From assembly GCF_000242615.2 (NCBI RefSeq), contig NZ_KI912268.1:1177462-1241461 (forward strand): a DNA stretch of 64,000 bases, given 5' to 3'. Below the pieces are notes generated by a model that did not search any database, was not told the DNA's origin, and saw nothing but the letters and a program-made list of their open reading frames with translations. Shown here piece by piece: positions 1 through 9,600 of the stretch (position 1 is its first letter; every line of letters begins with the position of its first letter). A program made the translations under genes and the position numbers. Source of the stretch: Holophaga foetida DSM 6591 (lineage in GTDB: Bacteria; Acidobacteriota; Holophagae; Holophagales; Holophagaceae).

Positions 1-1
1 C

Positions 2-463
2 CTGATCTTCGTGGACCAGCCCCTGGGTGCCAGCCTCCGGGGACTGCGGAAACTCCAGGCAGGGCAGCGCTGGGACCCGGTGAATCCGGATCCGGATGTC
101 CTGGCCCACCTCAACCCCTCGCCCAACCTGGGCCTGGGGCTTCGCTTGGCACAGATCCCCGAGATCCACGCCTGCATCGACCTCTCGGATGGACTCAGCA
201 AGGACCTGCGGATGCTGGCGGAGACATCGAAGCTGAGCGTGATCCTGAACAAGGGCCTGGATCCGGATGCCATCCGGGGCGGGGAGGATTATGCCCGCTG
301 CTTCGCCTCCAGCCTGCCCCAAATCCGACTGGAGGAGCTTCTGGGGCTTTCCCTCCAACCCGTCGGACAGGCGATCGCCCGGGGCGAGGCCCCTCTTCTC
401 CACTATGATGGAGAGGCGCTGATCCCCCTGCCGGACCAGAGTTTCGACCATTTCCATCCGTGA
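2..463 (+). CDS. thiL: Thiamine-monophosphate kinase, C-terminal part (runs in from upstream)
   Basis: ThiL phosphorylates thiamine monophosphate to thiamine diphosphate with ATP in the cytoplasm. Only the last ~154 codons are in the window; the frame is open from base 2, so the GTG at 11 is an internal Val codon, not a start. The segment HACIDLSDGLSKDL matches the conserved SDGL motif of the PurM/ThiL fold, and GGEDYARCF matches the GGEDYxLxF motif near the ThiL C-terminus. The stretch between these two motifs is shorter than in most ThiL proteins I know. The next gene starts 4 bases downstream, so the two are probably co-transcribed. Confidence in the family is good, but the N-terminal half cannot be checked. 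Confidence 0.85.
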   Translation: MIFVDQPLGASLRGLRKLQAGQRWDPVNPDPDVLAHLNPSPNLGLGLRLAQIPEIHACIDLSDGLSKDLRMLAETSKLSVILNKGLDPDAIRGGEDYARCFASSLPQIRLEELLGLSLQPVGQAIARGEAPLLHYDGEALIPLPDQSFDHFHP

Positions 464-467
464 GCCT

Positions 468-1022
468 ATGACCGATATCCCAGTGGCCAGCCCCAAACCC
501 AGCCTGTGGGCCCGTCTCAAGTCCCATATCCTGCACCCGGAGCTGAGCCCGAACGTGGTGGCCTGGAGCTTCGCCATCGGCTTCTCCATCGCCTGGAACC
601 CTCTCCTGGGGCTCCACACCTGGATGGTCATCCTGCTCTGCCTCATCTTCCGCCGACTCCACCGCCCCCTGATGTTCATCGCGGCCTTCATCAACAACCC
701 CTGGACCATGGTGCCCATGGCCACCGCGAGCGTTTTCCTCGGGAATGCCCTGCTGGGCCGCGGCTGGCATGTGAGCCTCCAGGGCATCCGATGGCATGAG
801 ATCGGCTGGCGCAGCTTCGTCACCCGGGAGGGCTTTCGGGCCACCTACCAGATGATCGAGCCCATCCTGGCCCCCTACCTCCTGGGGGGGGCAGTTCTCA
901 GCCTGCTGGCCATTCCGGTAGGCTATTTCGTCATGCGGAAGTTCACGGAACGCCTCCGCAGGATGCACCTGCACATGCCCCACGTGCATCTTCACCACAA
1001 ACACCCCGACAAGCAGGATTAA
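468..1022 (+). CDS. DUF2062 membrane protein
   Basis: 184-residue inner-membrane protein of the DUF2062 family, whose biochemical role is not known. Residues about 30-90 carry the family signature: a hydrophobic helix reading SFAIGFSIAWNPLLGLHT, a second helix, and the motif FINNPWTMVP (family pattern NPxTxxP). A third hydrophobic helix (about residues 137-155) is followed by a basic tail rich in His (HLHMPHVHLHHKH), which could bind metal or simply face the cytoplasm. It follows thiL by 4 bases and precedes ybaB by 9 bases, giving a four-gene run thiL-DUF2062-ybaB-recR. No catalytic residues are recognisable. Confidence 0.8.
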   Translation: MTDIPVASPKPSLWARLKSHILHPELSPNVVAWSFAIGFSIAWNPLLGLHTWMVILLCLIFRRLHRPLMFIAAFINNPWTMVPMATASVFLGNALLGRGWHVSLQGIRWHEIGWRSFVTREGFRATYQMIEPILAPYLLGGAVLSLLAIPVGYFVMRKFTERLRRMHLHMPHVHLHHKHPDKQD

Positions 1023-1031
1023 GGAGCCCCC

Positions 1032-1334
1032 ATGGACATGCGTTTTCTCATGAAGCAGGCCCAGGCCATGCAGACCAAGCTTCAGGATGCCCAGCAGAAC
1101 CTGCGGGCCGAAGGCACCGCTGGCGGAGCCATGGTCAAGGTGACCCTCAACGGTTCCAAGGAGCTCCAGGCCATCTCCATCGCCAAGGAAGCCATGGACC
1201 CCGAGGATCCCTCCATGCTGGAGGACCTGATCCTGGCGGCCTTCAAGGACGCCAGCGCCAAGGCTGACGAGGCCATGTCCAAGGTCACCGGCGGCATGGG
1301 TGGAGGCCTGAACCTGCCTGGCCTGAAGTTCTAG
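1032..1334 (+). CDS. ybaB: YbaB/EbfC family nucleoid-associated protein
   Basis: 100-residue DNA-binding protein of the YbaB/EbfC family, which forms small dimers that coat DNA. Typical features are the N-terminal Met/Gln-rich helix (MRFLMKQAQAMQTKLQDAQQ), the central VKVTLNGSKELQAISI strand region, and the Gly-rich C-terminus after a Met- and Lys-containing helix. Length is normal for the family. A ribosome-binding site AAGGAG lies just before the ATG. It ends one base before recR, the arrangement found in many bacteria (often dnaX-ybaB-recR), which fits a role in DNA maintenance. Confidence 0.93.
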   Translation: MDMRFLMKQAQAMQTKLQDAQQNLRAEGTAGGAMVKVTLNGSKELQAISIAKEAMDPEDPSMLEDLILAAFKDASAKADEAMSKVTGGMGGGLNLPGLKF

Positions 1335-1335
1335 C

Positions 1336-1932
1336 ATGCAACTCCCTGCCCCCCTGGAAGCCGTCGTGGAAGCCCTCCAGAAGCTGCCGGGCGTGGGAAC
1401 CAAGAGCGCCCAGCGCATGGCCCTGCACCTGCTGAAGGAGGGCCCCCAGGCCATGGAACACTTGGGGGACCTCCTCCAGCAGGCCGCCCACAAGGTAGGC
1501 TTCTGCCAGGAGTGCGGTGCCTTCACGGATCGCCCCCTCTGTCTGGTCTGCACGGATACCCAGCGGGATCCCCGGACCCTGGTGGTGGTGGCGGAAGCCT
1601 CCAATGTCCTGAGCTTCGAACGCAGTGGCCACTTCCACGGACGCTACCACGTCCTGGGGGGCCTCATCAGCCCCCTCAAGGGCGTGGGGCCGGACCAGCT
1701 GCGGGTGCGGGAGCTGCTGAAACGCCTGGAGGACGGTCGGATCCAGGAAATCGTCCTGGCCACCAACCCCACCCTGGACGGCGAAGCCACCGCCACCTGG
1801 CTGGCCCGCATCCTGGAGCCCCTGGGCCTGCGCACCACCCGCATCGGCCTGGGCCTGCCCATCGGCAGCGACCTGGAGTACGCCGACGACCTGACCCTGG
1901 ACCGGGCCATGGAAGGGCGACGGCTGGTGTAA
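1336..1932 (+). CDS. recR: Recombination mediator RecR
   Basis: 198-residue RecR, the ring-forming partner of RecF/RecO that loads RecA on gapped DNA. The order of domains is complete: N-terminal helix-hairpin-helix (LPGVGTKSAQRMALHLL, residues ~16-33), four-Cys zinc finger (CQECGAFTDRPLCLVC, ~56-71), Toprim domain with the acidic motif VVAEASNVLSFE and the NPTLDGEATATWLA stretch (~78-170), and the C-terminal LGLPIGSDLEYADDLTL segment. Length matches the family. It starts two bases after the ybaB stop codon and is followed by an inverted repeat that separates it from a convergent gene. Confidence 0.97.
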   Translation: MQLPAPLEAVVEALQKLPGVGTKSAQRMALHLLKEGPQAMEHLGDLLQQAAHKVGFCQECGAFTDRPLCLVCTDTQRDPRTLVVVAEASNVLSFERSGHFHGRYHVLGGLISPLKGVGPDQLRVRELLKRLEDGRIQEIVLATNPTLDGEATATWLARILEPLGLRTTRIGLGLPIGSDLEYADDLTLDRAMEGRRLV

Positions 1933-1938
1933 AAAAAC

Positions 1939-2043
1939 GAATTCCACCACCAATCCACCAAGGCTCGAAGAAAAGATCAAGAAAAAGGTCATTTCCTTTC
2001 TTTGCTTTTCCTTGGTGCCCTTCGTGTCTTGGTGGTGGAATTC
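1939..2043. repeat. Long imperfect inverted repeat between convergent genes
   Basis: The 15-base arm GAATTCCACCACCAA at 1939-1953 is repeated exactly in inverse orientation at 2029-2043, and the inner flanks of both arms are also related (CACCAAGG followed by purine-rich GAAAAG-type sequence). The right arm reaches the stop codon of the minus-strand gene. Position and symmetry suggest a bidirectional transcription stop; the sequence style also resembles short interspersed repeats seen in several GC-rich bacteria. Function is inferred. Confidence 0.6.
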
Positions 2044-4904
2044 TATCTTTTCTCCATCATCACGATCGGGAAATCCGGCACGGCGCTGGGTTTGACGGTC
2101 ACGGGACTCTGGGTGCCCTTGGTGAGTTCCTTGACCCGCTCGCTCAGGTAGAGGTCGAGCATGTTGACGGTGACAGCCCCCTTGCGGGTGAAGTCCGCGC
2201 GCCCTTCGAGCCCCTCCAGCAGCGCCTTGGTGAAGGCGCCATTGCCCCAGGCCGGGCTCTCCTGGCTGGCCTGACGGCCGGTGCTGGCGGTGAAGACCAC
2301 CACGCCGTTCTCGGCGCTGGCCAGTTCGCTGACGAAGCGGTTCACATCCCCGGCCCCCCGGAACTGGGCCTTCCCCAGCACATTGCCGCTGTGGCAGCTG
2401 TCCAGGAAGAAAAGCACCTTTCCCGGCACCTTGGAGAGGACGTCCTTCACCTCGCTGTCTGCCACCAGGGTGCGGCGCATCTTTTCCAGATCCGCCTGAT
2501 GGGGAAGGAAGAAGAACTGTCCCTGGGGGTCGTTGACCCCATGTCCCGCCAGGAAGACCACCGCCACGTCCCTGGCCGTCGTGGCCCGCTGGATCCACTC
2601 CAGACCATCCAGGATGTTGTCCTTGGTGGCCTCCTCATCCGTCAGCACCCGGGTCTCCACCTCACGATACATCCGACCCTGCTGGGCCTTGAAGGAAGCG
2701 GCCACATCCCGGGCGTCCTTGGCGGGGTACTTCAGGTTCAGATCCTTCCGGGCGTAGCGCCCGACCCCCACCGTGAGGACATAGAGCTTGGGCTTGGCGG
2801 TGAAGGTGTCCTGGGCGGCCCTGGGCTCATCCCCGTCCCACACGAGGCGCACCGTGGCCGCCTCGCTGATGGCGCTCCCGCTGCGGGCGAAGACCGAGAC
2901 CACGCAATCCTTCGAAGGCACCGTGACCGATAGGGTTGATACCCCGGCTTCCGTGGACTGGACCTGGATGCCCCGTTCGCCAGTCTGTCGGCCATCCACA
3001 GCCGCCCACACCTCATCGATGGGCAGCCCCCGGGGATGACGCACGCTGGCGCGCAGGGCCACGGAGGGGCTCTTCACCCGGGCACCGGTCTCGGGGCTCA
3101 GGATCCGTACCACGGGGGGCAGCATCTCCTCGATGGTGGCCGCCTGGGCCCGCATGCCCGCCTGGTCATTGGCCATCCTCAGGGCCTCGGCCTCGTCCAG
3201 GGTCTCCAGCACACGGTCGATGACATCGGGACGGTAGTAGGCATTCCGGAAGCGGCTGGCAGGGAAGAAGTCCGCCGCCTGCTCCTTGTCCCGATTCAGA
3301 TGCCAGCCGATCAGATCCTCTGCACCCGGGGCAGCGTCGTAATAGCCCGATGGCGTCCATAATATCCATTTATGACTAATTGTATGAACATAGAGGGCCA
3401 TAAGTTCCTGACCATCGGACATCCGATGCCATCGGAGCGTCCCATCCGCGTACCCCGCCATCCCGACGGCCCCATCGCCACTCACATTGACCGTCCATGC
3501 CAGCGCAGGGGCCGCCTTGCGCCACCTTTCCTGACCCGTGCGGTCGAAGGCATAGAGGGTCCACTCTGCCCCCAACAGGAAGCCCTGAGCGTCCGGCTGG
3601 AACGCCAAGGCCCGGGAGATCTCGTGGGACTGAATCCCCAGCGACTTCCCGTTCAGGGAGGGATCCAACCCGTTGAGCCAGTTCTTGATGTCCAGACCGG
3701 AGGCCGTGGTCTGGGCCCGCCGAAGAGCAGGAGAAGCCGTCTGGACCAATCGCCGCCCCGCCAGTTCGAATCGCCACGGGCTCCCGTTGGGATAGTCCAG
3801 CGTGAAGCCCACTACCCCCCCTTGCCGATCCAGGCTGAGCGCGCGATCCCGGAAATCGGCGGCGGCATTGATGTTGACCTGCGCCCGCCCATGCAGCGAG
3901 ATGAACCCCCATCCATCCCAGGTGGCCGCCGCCAGGCGCCCGTCTGGCATTATCCGGAAGCTCAGGAACGAGTTGCGGAAGCTGGTGACCAGATCCCGAT
4001 AGACTCCCCGCCCCTTCTGCCCCCAGATCCGCACAGGCATGAAGTAATCCGAAGTCGTCCAACGACCTCCCGCCACCAGTTCCTGGCCGTCCAGAGACCA
4101 GGCCACCCCCATGAGGTTGGTGTCCGTTCCAGCGCAATCGGGGTGATAGAGGAAGCTCAGATCGCTTCCGGAGTGGACCGACACCATGGCGGCGTCCTGA
4201 AAGCCCACAGCAAGGCGCTGCCCATCCGGCGAGAATCGCAGCATGAAGGGGTTCCCCCCCCCTGGCGTCTTGGCTTCGGCGAGCTTCCGCCCAGAGGGGT
4301 CGTAGAGTCTGAGCTTGCCATCGTAGCAAGTGGTGGCCAAGCGGCCGGAGGCATCGAAATCCAGCCCATAGGCAGGCTGACCGTAGCCCGTATCCCGGAA
4401 GGCTTCCTCTCCGGAGGGGATCTTAAGCACCCGGATCCCGTGGCCGCTATGGAGACAGAGCGCGAGGCGGGTGCCATCAGGGGAGAACCCGAGCTGGTTG
4501 ATGACATTGGGCAAGCCCGACACCCGGCGCACCAGTTTCTCGGCGGCCCGATCGAAGACGTAAACGCTGGCACTGCCATCCCAGTCCCAGCCGGTCCATC
4601 CGGCCGCAGCCACATAGCGCCCATCGGGGCTGATGGCACAGGCGTACAGCTGTCCCTCGTTGCCCGATCCAATGGGGGGCCGCAGGGTCTGGGCCAGGCG
4701 CCGGGTCTGGAGATCCCATACCCGCACGGTCTTGTCGAGCCCCGCCGTCACGGCCCAGCGCCCCGCAGCATCGATCCCGATCTGCTTGACGGCGGACAGA
4801 TGGGTGCCGATCTCCAGGCGGAGCAGGGGCACCGTCGGCGGTTCCGCCCCCCGGACCAGCAGGGAGAAGAAGAGCATTCCGCAGAGAAGGGCTTTCAGTC
4901 GCAT
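2043..4904 (-). CDS. Secreted WD40-repeat protein with C-terminal caspase-like (peptidase C14) domain
   Basis: 953-residue protein. The start at 4904 is preferred over an ATG 45 bases upstream because AGGTGA lies 4 bases before it and the protein then begins with a signal peptide (MRLKALLCGMLFFSLLVRGA). Residues ~25-500 contain WD40-type beta-propeller repeats (for example DKTVRVWDLQTRR and ISPDGRYVAAAGW). The last ~250 residues are a caspase/metacaspase-like domain: it opens with KLYVLTVGVGRY and has the catalytic His in FLAGHG (about residue 788) and Cys in FLDSCHSG (about residue 837). Such proteins are expected to cleave after specific residues, with the propeller as a docking platform; substrates are unknown. 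A divergent DUF4384 gene starts 94 bases away and is a likely partner. Export implies a periplasmic or outer-surface role, unlike cytoplasmic bacterial caspases of defence systems. Confidence 0.85.
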   Translation of the reverse strand: MRLKALLCGMLFFSLLVRGAEPPTVPLLRLEIGTHLSAVKQIGIDAAGRWAVTAGLDKTVRVWDLQTRRLAQTLRPPIGSGNEGQLYACAISPDGRYVAAAGWTGWDWDGSASVYVFDRAAEKLVRRVSGLPNVINQLGFSPDGTRLALCLHSGHGIRVLKIPSGEEAFRDTGYGQPAYGLDFDASGRLATTCYDGKLRLYDPSGRKLAEAKTPGGGNPFMLRFSPDGQRLAVGFQDAAMVSVHSGSDLSFLYHPDCAGTDTNLMGVAWSLDGQELVAGGRWTTSDYFMPVRIWGQKGRGVYRDLVTSFRNSFLSFRIMPDGRLAAATWDGWGFISLHGRAQVNINAAADFRDRALSLDRQGGVVGFTLDYPNGSPWRFELAGRRLVQTASPALRRAQTTASGLDIKNWLNGLDPSLNGKSLGIQSHEISRALAFQPDAQGFLLGAEWTLYAFDRTGQERWRKAAPALAWTVNVSGDGAVGMAGYADGTLRWHRMSDGQELMALYVHTISHKWILWTPSGYYDAAPGAEDLIGWHLNRDKEQAADFFPASRFRNAYYRPDVIDRVLETLDEAEALRMANDQAGMRAQAATIEEMLPPVVRILSPETGARVKSPSVALRASVRHPRGLPIDEVWAAVDGRQTGERGIQVQSTEAGVSTLSVTVPSKDCVVSVFARSGSAISEAATVRLVWDGDEPRAAQDTFTAKPKLYVLTVGVGRYARKDLNLKYPAKDARDVAASFKAQQGRMYREVETRVLTDEEATKDNILDGLEWIQRATTARDVAVVFLAGHGVNDPQGQFFFLPHQADLEKMRRTLVADSEVKDVLSKVPGKVLFFLDSCHSGNVLGKAQFRGAGDVNRFVSELASAENGVVVFTASTGRQASQESPAWGNGAFTKALLEGLEGRADFTRKGAVTVNMLDLYLSERVKELTKGTQSPVTVKPSAVPDFPIVMMEKR

Positions 4905-4998
4905 GGGATCACCTGGGGAAAGCATCGTCGCCATAGGGGAGCAGGGCAAGACGAAGTGAGGGATGGATGCCTACAATGGGACATCCTCCGGAGGCCCC

Positions 4999-6531
4999 AT
5001 GTCCTGGAAATGCTTGGTTCTTGTTCCGGCACTGATCGCCCCTGCCCTGTCGGCCCAAGCCCCGGCCTGGATCCAGTCGCCCTCGGCGCCCTTCCCGAGC
5101 CATACCTACCTCACAGGCTATGGGCTGTCCGAAGCCAGAGGCTCCGAGGCCCAGCGGATGAAGGAAGCCAAGGCCATGGCCCGCCAGGAACTGGCCTCCA
5201 CCCTGCGGGTCAGGGTCCAGTCCGAGTTCACCAGTGCCACCGCCCATACGCGCACCGAGGGGACCCGCTACGTCCAGAACCTGGTCCAGACCCGCTCGGA
5301 CCTCGATCTGGAAGGCCTGGACCGCTTCGAGACCTGGACCGATCCCCGCAGCGGCGCCATCCACGTGCTGGCGGTGATCGAGAGGACCCGGGCCGCCTCC
5401 CTGCTGGAAGAGCGCCTCCAGACCCAGGCCCGGGAGGCCCGAAGCGAGTTCCAGCGAATCAAGGCGCACCGCGACCTGGATGGACTCCTGAAGGTGCGCG
5501 GCCTCCTCAAGCGGACCCACGAGGACGCGGGCCTGCTGCGCGTCCTCGGCAAGAGCGCCATGCCCCTGGACCTCCCATCCCAGGGCGAGCTGGACAGCAT
5601 GGCCCTGGAAGTCCTGAAGGCCCGCCCCGGTCTTGACGGGGCCTTGGACGCCGCCCTATACACCCTTGGGGCGGACCTCCCAGGCCGCCTGCGGGTGATG
5701 ATCGATCGCATCGTCTACGGCCAGACACGCTTCTCCAGCACCTTCGGGGCCTACCTGGAGCAGCGCCTTGGAGAGCGCCTCCTCAAGTTCGACGGCATCC
5801 AGGTCCTGGATCGCGCCCTGGCTGCCAGGGAGGGTTCCCCCCTCCAGTCCCAGGCCCTTCTCCACGGCACCTACATCGAGATGGGCGACGAGGTCTCCCT
5901 GCTCCTGAAGGCCACCGCCATGGGAGGCGAGGAGCTGGCCAGCAGCCAGATCCGCCTTCCCAAGGCATGGATCCAGAAGGCCGGCCTGCGGCTCCTGCCG
6001 GAGAACCACCAGGAAGCCGCCCAGAGCCTGGCCATCCTGGATACCCAGGTCCGCCCCTCTGATCTGAAGATCAACCTGCAAGTGGACCGCGGCGACGGCG
6101 GCATCTACCGCCAGGGGGAGCTGCTCCACCTATTCCTTCGCAGCAACCGGGATTGTTACGTGCGGGTGGTCTACCAGCAGGTGGACGGCAGCAAGGTCCA
6201 GGTCTTCCCCAACCAGTACCACCCGGACTACCGGGTGAAGAAGGATGCCATCACACGCATCCCCGCCGAGGGCGACCTCTTCGAATTGCGGATCTCCGAA
6301 CCCTTCGGCAGCGAGATCGTCAAGGTCTTCGCCAGCACGGAGCCCTTCGAACTGGCCCCGGCCGCCACCGCACAGGAAGGCCCCTTCGCCCGCCTGGACG
6401 CCAGCGTCCAGGCCATGACCACCCGATTCCGGGGCATCCAGGTCCAGAAGGCCAAGACCCTCAGCGCTGAAGCCTCCGCCGTGGTCAACACCGTGCCCAC
6501 CGCGGCATCCCCGAAGCCACTTGCACGTTGA
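4999..6531 (+). CDS. Secreted DUF4384 domain protein with LPP20-like N-terminal domain
   Basis: 510 residues from the ATG at 4999, chosen because GGAGG sits 4 bases upstream and the product then starts with a signal peptide (MSWKCLVLVPALIAPALSAQA). Residues ~35-150 (GYGLSEARGSEAQRMKEAKAMA onward in type) resemble the LPP20/FlgP-like fold found in envelope proteins. Residues ~355-470 match DUF4384: a GIYRQGELLHLFLRS strand, YVRVVYQQVDGSKVQVFPN, and a final EIVKVFASTEPF. DUF4384 is repeatedly found next to or fused to caspase-like and other envelope proteins; here it lies divergent from the WD40/caspase gene, so the two probably act together in the periplasm. Enzymatic activity is not evident. 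Confidence 0.75.
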   Translation: MSWKCLVLVPALIAPALSAQAPAWIQSPSAPFPSHTYLTGYGLSEARGSEAQRMKEAKAMARQELASTLRVRVQSEFTSATAHTRTEGTRYVQNLVQTRSDLDLEGLDRFETWTDPRSGAIHVLAVIERTRAASLLEERLQTQAREARSEFQRIKAHRDLDGLLKVRGLLKRTHEDAGLLRVLGKSAMPLDLPSQGELDSMALEVLKARPGLDGALDAALYTLGADLPGRLRVMIDRIVYGQTRFSSTFGAYLEQRLGERLLKFDGIQVLDRALAAREGSPLQSQALLHGTYIEMGDEVSLLLKATAMGGEELASSQIRLPKAWIQKAGLRLLPENHQEAAQSLAILDTQVRPSDLKINLQVDRGDGGIYRQGELLHLFLRSNRDCYVRVVYQQVDGSKVQVFPNQYHPDYRVKKDAITRIPAEGDLFELRISEPFGSEIVKVFASTEPFELAPAATAQEGPFARLDASVQAMTTRFRGIQVQKAKTLSAEASAVVNTVPTAASPKPLAR

Positions 6532-6565
6532 CTGTCCGGGCGCCCGCGATAGACTGGAAGTTCAC

Positions 6566-6640
<75 letters not shown>

Positions 6641-6641
<1 letters not shown>

Positions 6642-6672
6642 AAACCTCCTGAGAAATCAGGAGGTTTTTTTT
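6641..6672 (+). terminator. Rho-independent terminator after tRNA-Ala
   Basis: Perfect 12-bp hairpin AAAACCTCCTGA / TCAGGAGGTTTT closed by a GAAA tetraloop and followed by further T residues (6661-6672). Because the stem is flanked by A and T runs it can also stop sbcC transcription arriving on the minus strand. Confidence 0.93.
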
Positions 6673-6683
6673 AACAGTCTCCT

Positions 6684-9600
6684 TCACGCCACCTCGACCT
6701 TCGATCCCGCCGGTCCCTTCTCCACCCGGATCTGGCTGGGGATGGTCTTCTTGAGGGATTCGACGTGGGAGATGACGCCCACCTGACGCCCCTCGCCGAT
6801 CTCCTCCAGGACGGCGATGGCGCGGTCCAGGGAATCCCCGTCCAGGCTGCCGAAGCCTTCGTCGATGAAGAGGGCGTCCAGGCGGCGGCCCCCGGCACTG
6901 GCCTGGATGACATCGGATAGCCCCAGGGCCAGGGAGAGGGAGGCCAGGAACTTCTCGCCACCGCTGAGGGTCCCCACGCTCCGCTGGCCCCCTGCGTGGG
7001 AATCGTGGACATCGATCTCCAGGCCCGCCCTCTTCCGGGCGTCTGAAACGCCATCGTTGTGGACGAAGCGGTAGCGCCCCCCGGAGAGGACAGAGAGTCG
7101 GCGGCTCCCCTGCTCCAGGACCTGGGCCAGCCATCGGCCCAGGACGAAGCTGGAGAAGCTGAGCTTGGGGCGCCCCTCCTTCCCGGCCCCGTTCAGATCC
7201 TGGGACAGCTCCAGGAAGATGGCCCCGCGGGCCTTGAGCTCCTTCCATGCTTCCTGCAGCTCGGCCCAGCGACCGGCCGCTTTCCGGTGAGCCTCCAGGG
7301 AAGCCTGGGCCCCCTGCCGGGAGGCCTGAGCTGCGTCCCGTTCGCCACGAGCCGCCGTTTCGACCCGCTCCAGCTCCTCCAGATCCGGCGGTGTGAGGCC
7401 CTCCACTTCCTTCTCCAGGGAAGCGATGGCCCCTCGGGTCGCACTCAGGGCCTGATCGTAGTCCCCAAGCACCTTGGCAAGGGTCGCACGCTCCCGTTCC
7501 TCCAGGAGCGCCAGGCGGACCGCAGCCCTGTCGGGGAAGGCCGATGCCGCCAGGGCCGTCCTCAGAGCCTGCTCCAGGCCCTGGATGCGCTCCACCAGGG
7601 TCCCCAGATCCCTGGACTTCTGCGCCTGCTCCGCCTGTCTCAGCGCCAGGGCCTTTTCCCCTTCCCGAAGCTCGCTCTCCAGGGCGTCCAGCCGAGCCGC
7701 TTCTTCACGGATCCCGCAGGCCAGAGCCTGGGCCCGGGCCTCCAGATCGCCCAGGGCCTGGAGCGGATCCTCGGGGGAACCGGCCTCCAGGAAGATGCGC
7801 TGGCGCTCTCCGGATCGGAGGGCCAATGCCTGCTGGGTCTCCTGCCGCTTGGCCTGCAGGTTCTCCACCCTCTGGGCGACCTCCTGGAGACGGGTCTGAA
7901 GCTCGCCCCTGCCCCTCTGGGCCTCCTCCAGGGGCTTGAGCTGCCGGACAAGGGCCTTGTAGTCCTCCCGCAGGACCTGAAGACGCTCCAGCAGGGCCTC
8001 AGGAGACACGAATCCAGCCTCCTCCAGGCTCCGCGCCAGGGTCGAGGCGTCCGCTTCCCCCTGGCCCAGGCTGTGGGCGGCCACCCCGCCAAGGCGTTCG
8101 GTGTCCACGACCCGCTTGCGGCGGGCCTCCACCAGTTCGCGCCGGGCGTCAAGGAGTTCAGCCAGCCCATCGCCATGAAACAGGGCTGGGGCAGGATGTT
8201 CAAGGCTGCCACAGACGGGGCAAGGCTCCCCCGGAGCCAGAGAGCTCGCCAGGTCCGCGGCCCTGGCCTGGTCCCGGGCCACTTCCGAAGCCCGCAACTG
8301 GCCCTCGGCCTCCTGCAGTTCCAGGACCGCCCTCCGGGCCTCGCCCTGGGCTTCCTCCAGCTTCCGGCGCAGCCGGGGAAGCTCCTCGGCCCGCATTTCC
8401 CCCAGCCGCCGGGCATCCTTCTCCAGGAGCGAAAGGGGCTCGGCCTCGGTCCGCAAGCTGTCCCTCCGGACCTGCAGTTCCCGGATGACCTCGGCCGCCT
8501 GTTCAAGCCCCTTCTGCTCCTCCAGAAGAAGCTGGTGCTCCGCCTGCACCCTCTTGTGATCCTCCCCTGCGGCCTGGAGGGCCTGTTCCAGGCCAGCCAG
8601 GCCGCGATTCGCGGCTGCGAGTTCCATCAGCCCCTGTTTTCGACGCTCCAGGGCTCGCCCCTCCTCCCGGCGTGCCTCCAGGGCCTCCCGCGCGTCCCCA
8701 AGCCCCGCACAAGCCTCCCGGGCCCTCGCAAGACGGGCATCCGCCTCCTCCACCTCTCCCTGGAGTTCCCGCAGGGCCTTCTCCAGCCTCTCCCGGTCCC
8801 CCTCGGCCCCTTCGGTCTGGTCCAGGACCGAACGGACCTGGAGGCCCCGCTGGTGATCGGCCAGGCGCACCCGGTCGAGTTCCCGGGCCGCTCCCTGGGC
8901 CTCCAGGGAGGCTTCCCGAGCGCGTTGCACCTCCAGGTTCTGGAACTGCCCCTGGCGCAGGCGACCTTCCGTCAGGGCCTGGAAGGCCGACTGGTGGGCG
9001 ATGTCCGCCCCTCTGGACCGTTCCGAGGCGTCGGCCAGGCCTGCCTCCAGTCCAGCCAGGCGCTCTGCGGACTCGTCGGGATCAAAGTCCCGGCGAACCT
9101 CGTTCTGGCGCTCCACCAGAGCCTTTTCCTCCTCCTCCAGCCCCTTGGCCCGCACCTGGGCCAGGGCCGCCAGGGCCTCATGGTCCTCCACCGGAAAGAG
9201 CTGTTTGAGAAGCTCCTCACGCTTGGCGCTTTCCATCTCCAGGAACTGCTGGAACTGCCCCTGGGGCAGGACCACGAGCTTGGAGAACTCGGCGTGGCTG
9301 AAGCCCACGGCGGCCTGGAGGGCATCGTTGATGTCTCCCGCCTTGCCCTCCGCCAACTTTTCCCATTCGCCCCCTGTCCGGGGCCGCCGGAAGGCCGCCA
9401 GGCGGGTGCTGGGTTTCTTGAAGCCGCCGCCCCGCTCCTTCTTCTCCACCCAATAGGGCGACCGGGTCACCTGGAACTGCTCCGTCAGGGTTTCGAAGGT
9501 GAAGCTGACCACGCAGCTTCCGGTCTCGTCGGCAAACTGGGACCGCAGCGTGGTCTCGCTGCGGGTGCCCAGGGGCTTGCCGTAGAGGCCGTAGCTGATG

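Noticed and set aside
3372-5636. 754-codon open frame on the plus strand opposite the caspase gene
   Set aside because: Shadow of two well supported genes; low-complexity composition.
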